DNA of 64,000 nt from 66-474 sp963771735 (GCA_963771735.1 CAVYUN010000001.1:754858-818857); one strand, 5' to 3'. Positions 1-9,084 are shown, counted from the first letter of the stretch. Numbers and translations are program-made. Notes: generated from the sequence alone by a model not told the origin.

Positions 1-20
1 TGAGACCCATTGATTGGCGG

Positions 21-497
21 TCAACCGAGCCGTTCCAGCCAACGTCGGCTGCGGGCGGACATCGGCAACAGCCGGGCCATGCGGCCACTGCCCGCGTGTT
101 CCAGCGCAACGTCGAGGTCGGCCGCGGGCAGTGCGTCAGTGCCCCGCTCCGGCCACTCGACCAGTACCAGCGTTTCGGGTTCGCCCAGTTCGTCCAGGCC
201 CAGCCATTCCAGTTCGCCTGCATCGGCGATCCGGTAGAGGTCGAGATGGAAAGCGTCGTGGCCGTTGACCGGGTAGCGTTCGAGCAAGCTGTAGGTTGGA
301 CTCTTGACGCGCTCGCCAACCCCCAGCGCACGCAACAGCGCGCGCGCGAAAGTGGTCTTTCCTGCACCCAATTCACCGCGCAGGAACACCACCCCGCCAT
401 CCAGCAGGGCCGGCGCAAGCCGCTGGGCCAGCGCCATCGTCGCAGCTTCGTCGGGCAACGCCAGCGTCATGGCCCGGTCCAGCTCAGGCACGTCCAT
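21..497 (-). CDS. tsaE: tRNA threonylcarbamoyladenosine biosynthesis ATPase TsaE
   Basis: ATPase that works with TsaD and TsaB to place threonylcarbamoyl on A37 of ANN-decoding tRNAs (t6A); cytoplasmic. The 158-residue product has the usual family length. Walker A GELGAGKTT lies at residues 41-49, the conserved SPTY segment near 66-69, and the DLYRI and VEWPERG stretches between about 85 and 119. Its ATG lies 14 bp inside the 3' end of the upstream NAD(P)HX-repair gene, so the two minus-strand genes are probably translationally coupled, an order common in gammaproteobacteria. Its partner tsaB is also in this window, at 13974-14663. The gene is complete, ending 20 bp from the window edge. Confidence 0.97.
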   Translation of the reverse strand: MDVPELDRAMTLALPDEAATMALAQRLAPALLDGGVVFLRGELGAGKTTFARALLRALGVGERVKSPTYSLLERYPVNGHDAFHLDLYRIADAGELEWLGLDELGEPETLVLVEWPERGTDALPAADLDVALEHAGSGRMARLLPMSARSRRWLERLG

Positions 498-1953
498 TCA
501 CCAATGCGCGCAGATAAATGAAGAGGTCGGTCGCCAGCAATCCACGCTCTCCCGCGCGCGCCGCCAGGTCGCCTGCCCGGGCGTGCAGGCCGACCCCGAG
601 GCAAGCCGCATCCCATGGGTTCAGGCCTTGCGCCAGCAGGCCCGCGATCACGCCGGTGAGCACATCGCCCATGCCGCCCGAGGCCATGCCCGGATTGCCC
701 CACGGGCACGCCGCCAGATGACCAGCGGGGTCGGCAATCAGGCTGCCCATGCCTTTAAGCACCACAATGGCGTGATGCTTCTTCGCCAAGGCACGCGCAG
801 CGGCAAAACGATCCGCCTGCACGTCGCCGGTCGAGGCCTCCAGCAGGCGAGCGGCTTCGCCAGGATGCGGCGTCAGCACGCAGGCTTGCGGCAGCGCACG
901 CGGCGTTGCCGCAAGCAGGTTCAATCCGTCCGCGTCCAACACGGTCGGTTTGTCCGCGTCCAGTGCGACCTGCCACAAGCCGCGCCCCCAGTCGTCCTGA
1001 CCCAGGCCTGGTCCGACCGCCAGCACGCTGGCGCGGGCCAGCATCGGTTCGAGATTGCGCGGCACGTGTACGCCGTGCGGCATCAACTCGGGACGCGCAC
1101 CCAGGATCGGACCGACGTTGGCCTCGCGCGTGGCGACGCTGACCAGCCCGGCGCCGACCCGCGCCGCCGCCTCGGCACACATCCGCACCGCGCCGCCCGC
1201 GCCAAGATCGCCGCCGATCGCCAGCACATGCCCGTAGCGCCCCTTGTGACTGTCGCGAGGTCGTGCCGGCAAAGCCCGCGGCGTCAGCAATGTCGCGTCG
1301 GGGATTGTTTGTGCATACACGCGCTCAGAAATGTCCAGCGTCGAAAGGCTCCGCTGCCCGCACTGGTCGGCCCCCTGCGCAGTGAACATCCCGCGCTTCC
1401 AGCCGACGAAACTCGCAGTTGCCGCGGCACGCACGCACGACTCGAACGCGACGCCGGTGTCGGAAGCGAGGCCACTCGGCACATCCAGCGCCAATACCGG
1501 GCTCGATTGGGCGTTGAGGGCCGTGATCAGCCGGGCCGCGGCGCCGTCCGGGGCCCGGCTCAGGCCGGAACCGAAAAGTGCGTCCACGTACACATCGGCA
1601 TCCGGCAGCGCTGCATCAGCCGATGACACCGCGACGCCTTCGCGCGTGAAACGCTCTCGCGCAAGCGCGGCATCGCCCGCCGACTGATCGCTCGTTGCGA
1701 TAACGGCAACGTGCAGCCCGGCCGCACGCGCCAGCGCAGCGAGCAGGAAGCCATCGCCACCATTGTTGCCGGGACCGCACAACACGCAAACCTCACGTGC
1801 GTCCGGCCAACGCCGTCGCAGCGTGTCGAGGGCGGCGCGCGCAGCACGCTCCATCAACTCGATACCGGCGATACCACCATCGATCGCGGCACGGTCGAGC
1901 ACACGCACCTGCGCGGTGGTGTAGAGCGCGGTCTGTGGATCGGTGCTCGGCAT
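484..1953 (-). CDS. nnrD: Bifunctional NAD(P)H-hydrate epimerase / ADP-dependent dehydratase
   Basis: Repairs damaged NADHX/NADPHX: the N-terminal YjeF_N domain (about residues 10-210) epimerises the hydrates and the C-terminal ribokinase-like domain (about 225-485) dehydrates the S form using ADP. Visible motifs are GPGNNGGDGF at 60-69, LDVPSG in the epimerase part, and HPGEAARL and GGMGDVLTG in the kinase-like part, the last holding the catalytic aspartate. At 489 aa it matches the fused NnrE-NnrD proteins of proteobacteria. It overlaps tsaE by 14 bp and is divergent from queG with only 22 bp between the start codons, so the two promoters must overlap or lie inside the opposing genes. Confidence 0.96.
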   Translation of the reverse strand: MPSTDPQTALYTTAQVRVLDRAAIDGGIAGIELMERAARAALDTLRRRWPDAREVCVLCGPGNNGGDGFLLAALARAAGLHVAVIATSDQSAGDAALARERFTREGVAVSSADAALPDADVYVDALFGSGLSRAPDGAAARLITALNAQSSPVLALDVPSGLASDTGVAFESCVRAAATASFVGWKRGMFTAQGADQCGQRSLSTLDISERVYAQTIPDATLLTPRALPARPRDSHKGRYGHVLAIGGDLGAGGAVRMCAEAAARVGAGLVSVATREANVGPILGARPELMPHGVHVPRNLEPMLARASVLAVGPGLGQDDWGRGLWQVALDADKPTVLDADGLNLLAATPRALPQACVLTPHPGEAARLLEASTGDVQADRFAAARALAKKHHAIVVLKGMGSLIADPAGHLAACPWGNPGMASGGMGDVLTGVIAGLLAQGLNPWDAACLGVGLHARAGDLAARAGERGLLATDLFIYLRALVNGRA

Positions 1954-1963
1954 CGGGTGATCC

Positions 1964-1969
1964 TACAAT
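1964..1969 (+). promoter_or_regulatory. Possible -10 element (TACAAT) of queG
   Basis: TACAAT ends 6 bp before the queG ATG. If it is a -10 box, transcription would start at or next to the start codon and the mRNA would be leaderless. No Shine-Dalgarno-like run is seen before that ATG, which fits. The -35 would lie inside the 5' end of the divergent upstream gene. This is a motif reading only. Confidence 0.35.
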
Positions 1970-1975
1970 GGACCG

Positions 1976-3076
1976 ATGCAAACCGGCAGCGCGTCTCCCG
2001 TCAAGGGCATCGATTTCACCGCACTCGCGCGGCGCATCAAGACGTGGGCCATGGAGCTTGGTTTTGCCAAAACCGGCATCGCCGGCATCGAGCTGGAGCA
2101 GGACGAGGCGCGCCTGCTCGAATGGTTGCGCCAGGGCCGCCACGGCAGCATGGACTACATGCAAAGCCATGGCAGCAAACGCAGCCGACCCGCGGAATTG
2201 CAGCCGGGCACGCTGCGGGTGATTTCGGCGCGCATGGATTATTTCCCGCGTGACACGGACGCCGATGATGCGTGGGCAAGCCTGCGGGACGGCGAACGTG
2301 CCTACATCGCTCGCTACGCACTCGGCCGCGACTACCACAAGCTTATCCGCAACCGCCTGCAGAAACTCGCTGACCGCATCGCCACCGAAACCGGGCCTTT
2401 CGGCTACCGTGCCTTCGCCGACTCCGCGCCGGTGCTCGAAAAGGCGCTGGCACGCAACGCCGGCCTCGGCTGGATCGGCAAGCACACCCTGCTGCTGGAC
2501 CGCGACGCGGGCTCGTGGTTCTTCCTCGGCGAGCTTTACACGGATTTACCGTTGCCCATTGACGAACCATCGGGTGCGCACTGCGGCACCTGTACACGTT
2601 GCATCGATGTCTGCCCGACCCGGGCCATCACCGGCCCGTACCAGCTCGACGCGCGCCGCTGCATCGCCTACCTCACGATCGAGTCGAAGGACGCGATCCC
2701 GGAGGATCTGCGACCGCTGATCGGCAACCGCGTGTTCGGTTGCGACGATTGCCAACTGGTGTGTCCCTGGAACAAGTTCGCACAGCCCACCCACGAAGAG
2801 GACTTCGCACCGCGCCACGGCCTCGACCGCGCGAAACTGGTCGAGCTGTTTGCCTGGACAGAAACGGAGTTCCTCGAAAAAACCGTGGGCATGCCAATCC
2901 GTCGTGCAGGGTACGCCGGGTTCTCGCGCAATGTCGCGGTGGCGCTCGGCAACGCGCCCCGTTCGGCCGAGGTCATTCAGGCGCTGGAGGCGCGCGCCGC
3001 CGACCCGTCGCTGCTGGTGCGAGAGCACGTGGCGTGGGCGCTGGCACGCCAAACCGAAAAGGCACACGAAGCATGA
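1976..3076 (+). CDS. queG: Epoxyqueuosine reductase QueG
   Basis: Cobalamin- and [4Fe-4S]-dependent enzyme that reduces epoxyqueuosine to queuosine in tRNA, the last step of queuosine synthesis. The 366-residue protein has the DUF1730 N-terminal region, then two ferredoxin-like cysteine clusters: CGTCTRCIDVCP, followed by an isolated Cys in RRCIAY, and CDDCQLVCPWN. The C-terminal part (about 290-360) is a HEAT-like helical region. The first in-frame ATG has no clear ribosome-binding site. The stop overlaps the ATG of the following small gene (ATGA). queD and queE of the same pathway lie at 20510-21519, and a riboswitch-controlled cobalamin receptor gene at 28238-30091. Confidence 0.97.
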   Translation: MQTGSASPVKGIDFTALARRIKTWAMELGFAKTGIAGIELEQDEARLLEWLRQGRHGSMDYMQSHGSKRSRPAELQPGTLRVISARMDYFPRDTDADDAWASLRDGERAYIARYALGRDYHKLIRNRLQKLADRIATETGPFGYRAFADSAPVLEKALARNAGLGWIGKHTLLLDRDAGSWFFLGELYTDLPLPIDEPSGAHCGTCTRCIDVCPTRAITGPYQLDARRCIAYLTIESKDAIPEDLRPLIGNRVFGCDDCQLVCPWNKFAQPTHEEDFAPRHGLDRAKLVELFAWTETEFLEKTVGMPIRRAGYAGFSRNVAVALGNAPRSAEVIQALEARAADPSLLVREHVAWALARQTEKAHEA

Positions 3077-3474
3077 GCATCGAACCCGACCTGGCCACGC
3101 CGCCGCACCTCGCCGGAGTACTCGAGGAACTGCGGCGACGCGAACCGATCTTCCACCATCCGGAACTCGGCACAGAGCGCGCCGACTACGAAAAAATGAC
3201 CGCGGGGGATTTCTGGGAAATCGGCGCCTCCGGCCAGCGCTACAGCCGTGAACATGTGTTCGAGGTGCTCGAAGCGCGCCGTCATCACCCCGTCGACGAG
3301 TCGGACTGGGAAAGCGGCGACTTGCACTGCCGCGAGCTGGCGCCGGACCTGTATCTACTGACCTATACCCTGCGCCAGGGCGCGCGGCTTACCCGGCGCA
3401 GCACGATCTGGCGGCGCGTCGATGGCGACTGGCAGGCCGTGTTCCACCAAGGCACCGTCGTGGTGCCAACATAG
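3073..3474 (+). CDS. DUF4440 / SnoaL-like (NTF2 fold) protein
   Basis: A 133-residue protein that resembles the DUF4440 group of NTF2-fold proteins: an N-terminal helix with LRRREPIFHHPE, a central MTAGDFWEIGASG segment, and a C-terminal beta region ending in WRRVDGDWQAVFHQGT, the typical family ending. The function of such stand-alone proteins is unknown; some are enzymes or ligand binders. Its ATG overlaps the queG stop by four bases (ATGA), so it is co-translated with queG. There is no signal peptide or membrane segment. Confidence 0.88.
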   Translation: MSIEPDLATPPHLAGVLEELRRREPIFHHPELGTERADYEKMTAGDFWEIGASGQRYSREHVFEVLEARRHHPVDESDWESGDLHCRELAPDLYLLTYTLRQGARLTRRSTIWRRVDGDWQAVFHQGTVVVPT

Positions 3475-3495
3475 CCCGCACAGGTTGCTACGCGA

Positions 3496-3629
3496 GCGGC
3501 TGTTGTTGAAAGTCAGGCCACGGAGCTCTTGGCCAGGGATGGCGGCTTCAAGGCCGTCGTGGTCTACAGATACCAACGCGGCCAAAATCTGCAGCGCGAC
3601 CGATCGAAGCAGCGATCAGGGACGATCGC
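3496..3629 (+). repeat. Dispersed intergenic repeat, copy 1
   Basis: The left end (GTTGAAAGTCAGGCCACGGA) and the right palindrome (GCGATCAGGGACGATCGC, 3612-3629) recur at 27436-27540. The middle parts of the two copies are only loosely alike. A fragment resembling its inner TGGCCAGGGATGGCGGCT also occurs at about 5891-5908. It lies between convergent genes, so it could help end transcription. The strand is arbitrary. Confidence 0.65.
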
Positions 3630-3634
3630 CCATA

Positions 3635-4021
3635 TCAAGCCGCGGCCATCTGCTTCGGAATCGACGTGTTGGTGCGCGCGATGCGGTTGTCGGCGTCGAC
3701 ATAAACCAGCTGCGGCCGGTGCTGCGCGGCTTCGGCCTCGGTCAGCGACACGAAGGCCGCAATGATCAACAGGTCGCCCGGCTGGGCACGGTGCGCGGCG
3801 CTGCCGTTTACCGAGATGATGCCGCTGCCTTCCTCGGCGCGCAGCGCATAGGTGACGAAACGCTCGCCGTTGTTGACGTTCCAGGCATGAATCTGCTCGT
3901 ACTCGCGGATACCGGCCGCGTCCAGCAGCACGCCATCGATAGCGATCGACCCTTCGTAATGCAGTTCCGCGTGGGTCACGGTCGCACGATGGATCTTGCC
4001 TTTGAGCATATTCAATTGCAT
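3635..4021 (-). CDS. panD: Aspartate 1-decarboxylase (pyruvoyl-dependent)
   Basis: Decarboxylates L-aspartate to beta-alanine for pantothenate. The 128-residue proenzyme self-cleaves between Gly24 and Ser25 (HYEGSI), leaving the pyruvoyl group on Ser25. The chosen start gives exactly that G24-S25 numbering, and GGAGG (minus-strand reading of 4028-4032) sits 6 bp upstream. NNGERF, GSGIISVNGSAAH and GDLLIIAAF are family-typical. The reading frame stays open upstream, but that extension has no family resemblance. It is the last gene of the panB-panC-panD set, 95 bp after panC. Confidence 0.97.
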   Translation of the reverse strand: MQLNMLKGKIHRATVTHAELHYEGSIAIDGVLLDAAGIREYEQIHAWNVNNGERFVTYALRAEEGSGIISVNGSAAHRAQPGDLLIIAAFVSLTEAEAAQHRPQLVYVDADNRIARTNTSIPKQMAAA

Positions 4022-4116
4022 GGATTGCCTCCGGCTTGAAGAGTGCCGTGGCTCATCATTATAACCGCTGAACACGTCGCTTGCTGCGCCGCACAACCCA
4101 AGGGTCGACCAAATCG

Positions 4117-4962
4117 TCAGTCGAAGGCCAGATTGTCGATCAGGCGGGTATCGCCCAGTTTGGCCGCGACCAGGGCCATGAGGCCGACACGTTCGTGCTT
4201 GCGGGGGACTGCGAGGTCTTCGGCACGCCTGACAACGGCGTAGTCCGGCGTGAACCCCGCGCGTTCCAGCCGCCGCATGGCGGCGCCTTCGATCGCGGCC
4301 CGGGCGTGGCCCTCGACGAACGATTCGTGCATCCATTCCAGCGTCGCGTGCAGGGCCGACGCGTACGCGCGCTGTTGCGCATCGAGATACCGGTTGCGCG
4401 AAGACATCGCCAGCCCGTCCTGCTCGCGCACGATCGGGCCGGCGACGATTTCCGGCGACAGCGCCAGCTCCCTTACCAGCCGCCTCACCACCAGCAACTG
4501 CTGCCAATCCTTCTGCCCGAACACGGCCACGTCGGGCTCGACCATCGCAAACAGCTTGGCCACCACCGTGGCCACGCCGTCGAAATGGCCCGGACGGTGC
4601 GCGCCCTCGAGCGCATCGCCGATCCCGGGCACGTGGATGCGCAGCGCATGTTCGGGTCCGAATGGATACATCACCTCGACCGAAGGCGCGAACAGCAGGT
4701 CGCAGTTGTGCTCGACCAGACCAACGCTATCGTCGGCCAGCGTGCGCGGATAGCGCGCGAAATCCTCGCCAGGTCCAAACTGGGTGGGATTGACGAACAC
4801 GCTGACGACCACGCGATCGACGTGCCGGCGCGCGAGGTCGACCAGCGAAAAATGGCCGGCGTGCAGGTTGCCCATGGTCGGCACGAAACCGACGCGGTGG
4901 CCTTCCTGCTTCCACGCCCGCACGCAGGCACGCAGCGAACGCAGGTCGCCGACGGTGCGCAT
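4117..4962 (-). CDS. panC: Pantothenate synthetase
   Basis: Joins pantoate and beta-alanine using ATP, through a pantoyl-adenylate. The product is 281 aa, the normal length. The nucleotidyltransferase HIGH-type motif is MGNLHAGH at residues 30-37; NPTQFGPGEDFARYPR, GQKDWQQL and SSRNRYL (the KMSKS-like loop) follow in order. The ATG overlaps the panB stop by one base (TGATG), so the genes are translationally coupled. Confidence 0.98.
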   Translation of the reverse strand: MRTVGDLRSLRACVRAWKQEGHRVGFVPTMGNLHAGHFSLVDLARRHVDRVVVSVFVNPTQFGPGEDFARYPRTLADDSVGLVEHNCDLLFAPSVEVMYPFGPEHALRIHVPGIGDALEGAHRPGHFDGVATVVAKLFAMVEPDVAVFGQKDWQQLLVVRRLVRELALSPEIVAGPIVREQDGLAMSSRNRYLDAQQRAYASALHATLEWMHESFVEGHARAAIEGAAMRRLERAGFTPDYAVVRRAEDLAVPRKHERVGLMALVAAKLGDTRLIDNLAFD

Positions 4963-5792
4963 CAGCCCGAAATCTGTTCAGGTCCCGGGAAACGCCCGGC
5001 GCGCACGTCCTCGGCATACGCGGCGAAGGCATCGCGCACCGAGCCGCGCCCCACCAGAAAATCCTTGCTGAACTTGGGCCGCCGGCCAGGCGTGATGCCG
5101 AGCATGTCGTAGCACACCAGCACCTGGCCGTCGCATTCCACGCCGGCGCCGATGCCGATGATGGGAATCGGCGACTCGCGGGTGATCGCGCCCGCCAAAG
5201 CGGCCGGCACGGATTCCAGAACCAGCAATTCCGCGCCGGCGTCCACGACGGCTTTCGCTTCGGCACGCAGACGCGCTGCCGCATCCTCGGTCTTGCCCTG
5301 CATGCGGTAGCCACCCAGCTTGTGGACCGACTGCGGGGTGAGGCCCAGGTGCGCGCACACCGGCACGTCACGGGACGTCAACGCCGCAATCACGTCGCAG
5401 GCCCAACCGGAACCGCCCTCAAGCTTGACCATGGCGGCACCGCCTTCGGCCATCAGCCGGGCCGAGGCAGCGAGCGCGATGGCCGGCTCCCGGTATTGCA
5501 TGAACGGCAGGTCGGCGACCTGCAGCGTGGAAGCGAGGCCCCGCGCAACCAGCGAGCCGTGGTACACCATCTGGTCGAGCGTCACCGGCAGCGTGCTGGT
5601 TTGCCCTTGCACCACGTTGCCCAGCGAGTCACCGACCAGTGCGACGTCGATGCCCGCGGCTTCCATCTGCACCGCGAAGCTGGCGTCGTAGCAGGTCAGG
5701 ACCGCGATCTTCTCGCCACGCGCCTTCATCGCGCGCAGCCCCGGCACCGTCACCGGCTTGCGTCGGGGTGCGTCGGCGGACTCAACGTACAT
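4962..5792 (-). CDS. panB: 3-methyl-2-oxobutanoate hydroxymethyltransferase
   Basis: Transfers a hydroxymethyl group from methylene-tetrahydrofolate to ketoisovalerate, giving ketopantoate. From the start chosen here the protein has 276 residues. VGDSLGNV (53-60) carries a metal-binding aspartate, and HLGLTPQS and GIGAGVECDGQVLV are typical. The ATG at 5792 has GGAG about 8 bp upstream. The frame is open a further 26 codons to 5870, but that part (Gly/Asn-rich) looks non-coding. It is the first gene of panBCD. Confidence 0.97.
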   Translation of the reverse strand: MYVESADAPRRKPVTVPGLRAMKARGEKIAVLTCYDASFAVQMEAAGIDVALVGDSLGNVVQGQTSTLPVTLDQMVYHGSLVARGLASTLQVADLPFMQYREPAIALAASARLMAEGGAAMVKLEGGSGWACDVIAALTSRDVPVCAHLGLTPQSVHKLGGYRMQGKTEDAAARLRAEAKAVVDAGAELLVLESVPAALAGAITRESPIPIIGIGAGVECDGQVLVCYDMLGITPGRRPKFSKDFLVGRGSVRDAFAAYAEDVRAGRFPGPEQISG

Positions 5793-5966
5793 GGGCGCGC
5801 TCCAGGGCAATCCCGCATTATCGCCGTTCCACGGGTTGCCGCCAACCGCCCCGGTTGAAGCGGCCGTCATGAAAAGCCGGCATGGAGTACTGGCCAGGGA
5901 TGGCGGCTATGACGCCCGTTGGCAGGCTCAACGACCAATGCAGAACAGCCACAAGGGGAATCGCGC

Positions 5967-7604
5967 TCACACCCCACGCAGGTCCCGCATCCTGAATCCG
6001 CTCGCGAACAGCGCACCGGCGTACGCCGCACCACCCGCGCACACCAGCGCCGCGAGTTTCCAGATGCGTGTGATGATCCGTTCGTGGGTCCACTGCTGCC
6101 AAGGCCAGAAGCGCAGCCCGATCCAGACCACGATCACCAGCGCCGCGCAGGCCAGCAGCATGCGCAACCAATGGCGTCCCCATCCCGGCTGGCGCCGGTA
6201 CACGCCGGCACGTTTCAGGTACCGCCACAGCAACGCGAATTGCAGGTAGTTCGAAATCGAACTCGCGATCGCCATGCCGAGCTGCAAGCCGGGCTGCCGT
6301 GCGATGCCTGCCAGCCACGGCAACTGCTTCAAGCCTGCCGGCGCCCACAGCTCGAACAGCAGCGCAATCAACGCGAAATTGGCGATCATGTTGACGACCA
6401 GCGCGATCACGCCCGCGCGCACGGGCGTCCGGGTGTCCTGGCGTGAATAGAACGCCGGCAGCAACGTGCGGGTCAGCGCAATCGCCGGCACCCCGCAACC
6501 CATGCCCACGATCGTGATCGCGGTCATGTGGCTGTCGAAGGCGTTGAAGCGGCCATTCTGGAAGCACGCCGCCACCACCGGCTCGGCCAGCAACAGCAGC
6601 CCGCACATCGCCGGCAGCGCGATCAGCAGCGTGGTGCGCAGGCCCCAATCGAGCGAGCGCGAGAAACCTTCCCGATCCTCGGTCACGTGATGCCGCGACA
6701 GCGCCGGCAGGATCACGGTGCCCAGCGCGACCCCGAACACGCCCAGCGGCAACTCGAGGAAACGCGTGGCCTGGTACAGCCAAGTCTGCGAACCCGTCAC
6801 CAGCAGCGACGCAACCACGGTGTCGAGCAGCAGATTGAGTTGCGCGATGGACGAGCCAAACAAGGTCGGCACCATCAGGCGCATGATCCGTTTCACCAGC
6901 GGGTGGTTCCAGCCCCAGCGCGGCAACGCCAGAAGATTCAGTCCCGCGATGGACGGCAACAGGAACAGCAATTGCAGCATGCCTGCCGCCAGTACTGCCC
7001 AGCCCAACGCCTCGATCGGCACCGCCAAGTGCCGCGACCACCACAGCGCGCCCGCGATCAGGCACAGGTTGAGGATCACCGGCGCCAGCGCCGGCAGCGC
7101 GAACTTGCCGAAGCTGTTGAGTATCCCACCGCACAGTGCGGTCAGCGACACGAACAACAGGTACGGAAACGTCAGGCGCAGCAGATGGACCGTGAGGTCG
7201 AACTTGTGTGGCTGGTCCAACGCGCCGGGCGCGAACCCCGTTGCAACCTGCGGCGCGAAGATCAAGCCCAGCGCCACGACCAGCAGCAGCACTCCACCGA
7301 GCGTGCCGGCCACGCGCGCGGTCAGTTCGCGCAACTCCGCGTGGCTGCGGGTTTCCTTGACCTCGGTGAAGACCGGCACGAACGCGGTCGAGAACGAGCC
7401 CTCGGCGAACAACCGGCGCATGAAGTTGGGGATGCGGAACGCGATGACGAAGGCGTCGGTGGCCGCGCCGACGCCGAACACATGGGTGATCGAGATGTCG
7501 CGCGCCAGCCCCAGCACGCGCGAAATCATGGTCATGCTGCTGAACGAAAACACGCCCCGCAGCAGGTTGGGCGATTTGGAGCGACCGGGCGATGCAGGCT
7601 TCAT
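5967..7604 (-). CDS. murJ: Lipid II flippase MurJ
   Basis: Inner-membrane flippase that moves the peptidoglycan precursor lipid II to the periplasm. The 545-residue product has about 14 hydrophobic segments and the MVF/MurJ pattern: the N-terminal SMTMISRVLGLARD helix, FRIPNFMRRLFAEGSFSTAF, and the QLNLLLDT segment in the middle. The start at 7604 follows a G-rich run; an ATG 11 codons upstream (7637) is possible but is preceded by less convincing sequence. It is divergent from rpsT with about 100 bp between them, a widespread gammaproteobacterial pairing. Confidence 0.97.
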   Translation of the reverse strand: MKPASPGRSKSPNLLRGVFSFSSMTMISRVLGLARDISITHVFGVGAATDAFVIAFRIPNFMRRLFAEGSFSTAFVPVFTEVKETRSHAELRELTARVAGTLGGVLLLVVALGLIFAPQVATGFAPGALDQPHKFDLTVHLLRLTFPYLLFVSLTALCGGILNSFGKFALPALAPVILNLCLIAGALWWSRHLAVPIEALGWAVLAAGMLQLLFLLPSIAGLNLLALPRWGWNHPLVKRIMRLMVPTLFGSSIAQLNLLLDTVVASLLVTGSQTWLYQATRFLELPLGVFGVALGTVILPALSRHHVTEDREGFSRSLDWGLRTTLLIALPAMCGLLLLAEPVVAACFQNGRFNAFDSHMTAITIVGMGCGVPAIALTRTLLPAFYSRQDTRTPVRAGVIALVVNMIANFALIALLFELWAPAGLKQLPWLAGIARQPGLQLGMAIASSISNYLQFALLWRYLKRAGVYRRQPGWGRHWLRMLLACAALVIVVWIGLRFWPWQQWTHERIITRIWKLAALVCAGGAAYAGALFASGFRMRDLRGV

Positions 7605-7705
7605 CCCCTGCCCCCCACCCTCGAAGGCGCCGGGCAATTGACTGTCGCGGTCTCACCGGCGATACTACCCGGCTTCATTCTGCCGAATTCGTTTGGAGTC
7701 ACCCC

Positions 7706-7969
7706 GTGGCCAACATCCAGTCCGCCAAGAAGCGCGCCCGCCAGGCCGAAGCGCACCGCATGCGCAATGCCAGCCAGCGTTCGATGCTGCGCTCGTCGAT
7801 CCGCAAGGTGCTGAAGGCCATCGAGTCCAAGGACAAGGCCGGCGCCGAAGCCGCCTACAAGTCCGCCGAGCCGGTGCTCGACCGCTACGCCAGCCGTGGC
7901 CTGATCCACAAGAACAAAGCCTCCCGGCACAAGAGCCGCCTGATCGCGCACATCAAGGCGATCGGCTGA
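7706..7969 (+). CDS. rpsT: 30S ribosomal protein S20
   Basis: Primary 16S rRNA-binding protein of the small subunit. The start is GTG at 7706, supported by GGAG at 7695-7698 and by the product beginning with the conserved ANIQSAKKRARQAEAHR sequence; it gives 87 residues, the standard length. An open frame upstream, back to 7592, lies inside the murJ 5' region and is not part of the protein. It is a monocistronic gene followed by a strong terminator at 7992. Confidence 0.98.
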   Translation: MANIQSAKKRARQAEAHRMRNASQRSMLRSSIRKVLKAIESKDKAGAEAAYKSAEPVLDRYASRGLIHKNKASRHKSRLIAHIKAIG

Positions 7970-7991
7970 GCCGGTTCGCTCCGTGATCCCG

Positions 7992-8017
7992 AAAAAGCCG
8001 GCGCCAGCCGGCTTTTT
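7992..8017 (+). terminator. Rho-independent terminator of rpsT
   Basis: Perfect 11-bp stem AAAAAGCCGGC / GCCGGCTTTTT with the loop GCCA, ending in a T run, 22 bp after the rpsT stop. The A run on the left means it could also end minus-strand transcription coming from obgE's far side, but obgE itself starts upstream and ends just after it at 8050. Confidence 0.9.
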
Positions 8018-8049
8018 CTTAGCCCCACGCTCCGACATACCCTCTGCCG

Positions 8050-9084
8050 TCACTGCGCCGACTCCGCCATTTCCGCCCGGCGTTCGTCGAAGAAACGCTG
8101 GGCCGCGAGGCAAACCTCGCGTGTCCCGATCCGCTCGGCCGCCGAGATCGCGAACCACGGCGCCTGCCAACCCAGCCGCGTGACGATGTCGCCTGCTTTC
8201 GCCTCGCGTTCTTCCGGTGCCCACAGGTCGATCTTGTTCAACAGCAGCCAGCGCGGGCGCTGCAACAACTCCGGATCATGGCGCTGCAGTTCGCCCTCGA
8301 TGATCCGCACCTGCTCCACCGGGTCGGCCCCGTCCAGCGGCGCCACGTCTACGATATGCAGCAGCAAGCTGGTGCGCGAGACGTGCTTCAGGAACTGGAT
8401 GCCCAGCCCGGCGCCTTCGGCGGCGCCCTCGATCAGGCCGGGAATGTCCGCGACCACGAAACTTTGCGACGGTCCCACGCTGACCACGCCCAGATGCGGC
8501 TGCAATGTGGTGAACGGGTAATCCGCGACCCGCGGCGTGGCGGCGGAAACGGCACGGATGAAGGTGCTCTTGCCGGCGTTCGGGAATCCCAGCAAGCCGA
8601 CGTCGGCCAGCACTTTCAGCTCCAGTTTCAGCTCGCGCTCCTCGCCCGGGGTGCCGTGGGTGAAGCGGCGCGGCGCGCGGTTGGTGGAACTCTTGAAATG
8701 GATGTTGCCGAGCCCGCCCTTGCCACCCCTGGCAACCAGCAGTTTCTGGCCATGCTCGGTGAGATCGCCGATCAACTCATCGGTATCGAGATTGAACACC
8801 GAGGTGCCGACCGGGACCCGGATCGTGGTGTCTTCGCCGCCGCGTCCGTACATGTCGCTGCCCATGCCGTTCTGGCCGCGCTGCGCCTTGAAATGCCGCT
8901 GGTGGCGGAAATCGACCAGCGTGTTCAGGCCCTCGTCCGCGACCAGCCACACGCTGCCGCCCTCGCCGCCATCGCCACCGTTGGGGCCGCCGAACGGAAT
9001 GAATTTCTCGCGCCGGAAGCTGGCGCAACCGTCCCCGCCGTTGCCGGCCTGCACCTTGATGATGGCTTCGTCGACGAATTTCAT
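8050..9084 (-). CDS. obgE: Obg family GTPase (ribosome assembly)
   Basis: Essential GTPase of late 50S assembly and stress control. The 344-residue protein has the glycine-rich Obg fold (1-158, with GNGGDG and GGPNGGDGG repeats) and then the G domain: G1 GFPNAGKST at 166-174, DIPG at 213-216 and NKID at 283-286. The ATG at 9084 begins the invariant MKFVDEA; upstream codons to 9132 are not conserved. It lies downstream of rplU-rpmA on the same strand, but a terminator and a repeat element separate them. Confidence 0.97.
   Translation of the reverse strand: MKFVDEAIIKVQAGNGGDGCASFRREKFIPFGGPNGGDGGEGGSVWLVADEGLNTLVDFRHQRHFKAQRGQNGMGSDMYGRGGEDTTIRVPVGTSVFNLDTDELIGDLTEHGQKLLVARGGKGGLGNIHFKSSTNRAPRRFTHGTPGEERELKLELKVLADVGLLGFPNAGKSTFIRAVSAATPRVADYPFTTLQPHLGVVSVGPSQSFVVADIPGLIEGAAEGAGLGIQFLKHVSRTSLLLHIVDVAPLDGADPVEQVRIIEGELQRHDPELLQRPRWLLLNKIDLWAPEEREAKAGDIVTRLGWQAPWFAISAAERIGTREVCLAAQRFFDERRAEMAESAQ

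Noticed and set aside
3635..4507. Longer panD reading frame (290 codons)
   Set aside because: The extra 162 codons overlap panC in another frame; the panD start at 4021 has a good ribosome-binding site and gives the G24-S25 numbering.
5818..7656. Second minus-strand frame over murJ (612 codons)
   Set aside because: Arg-rich shadow of murJ; the murJ frame has the expected membrane segments.
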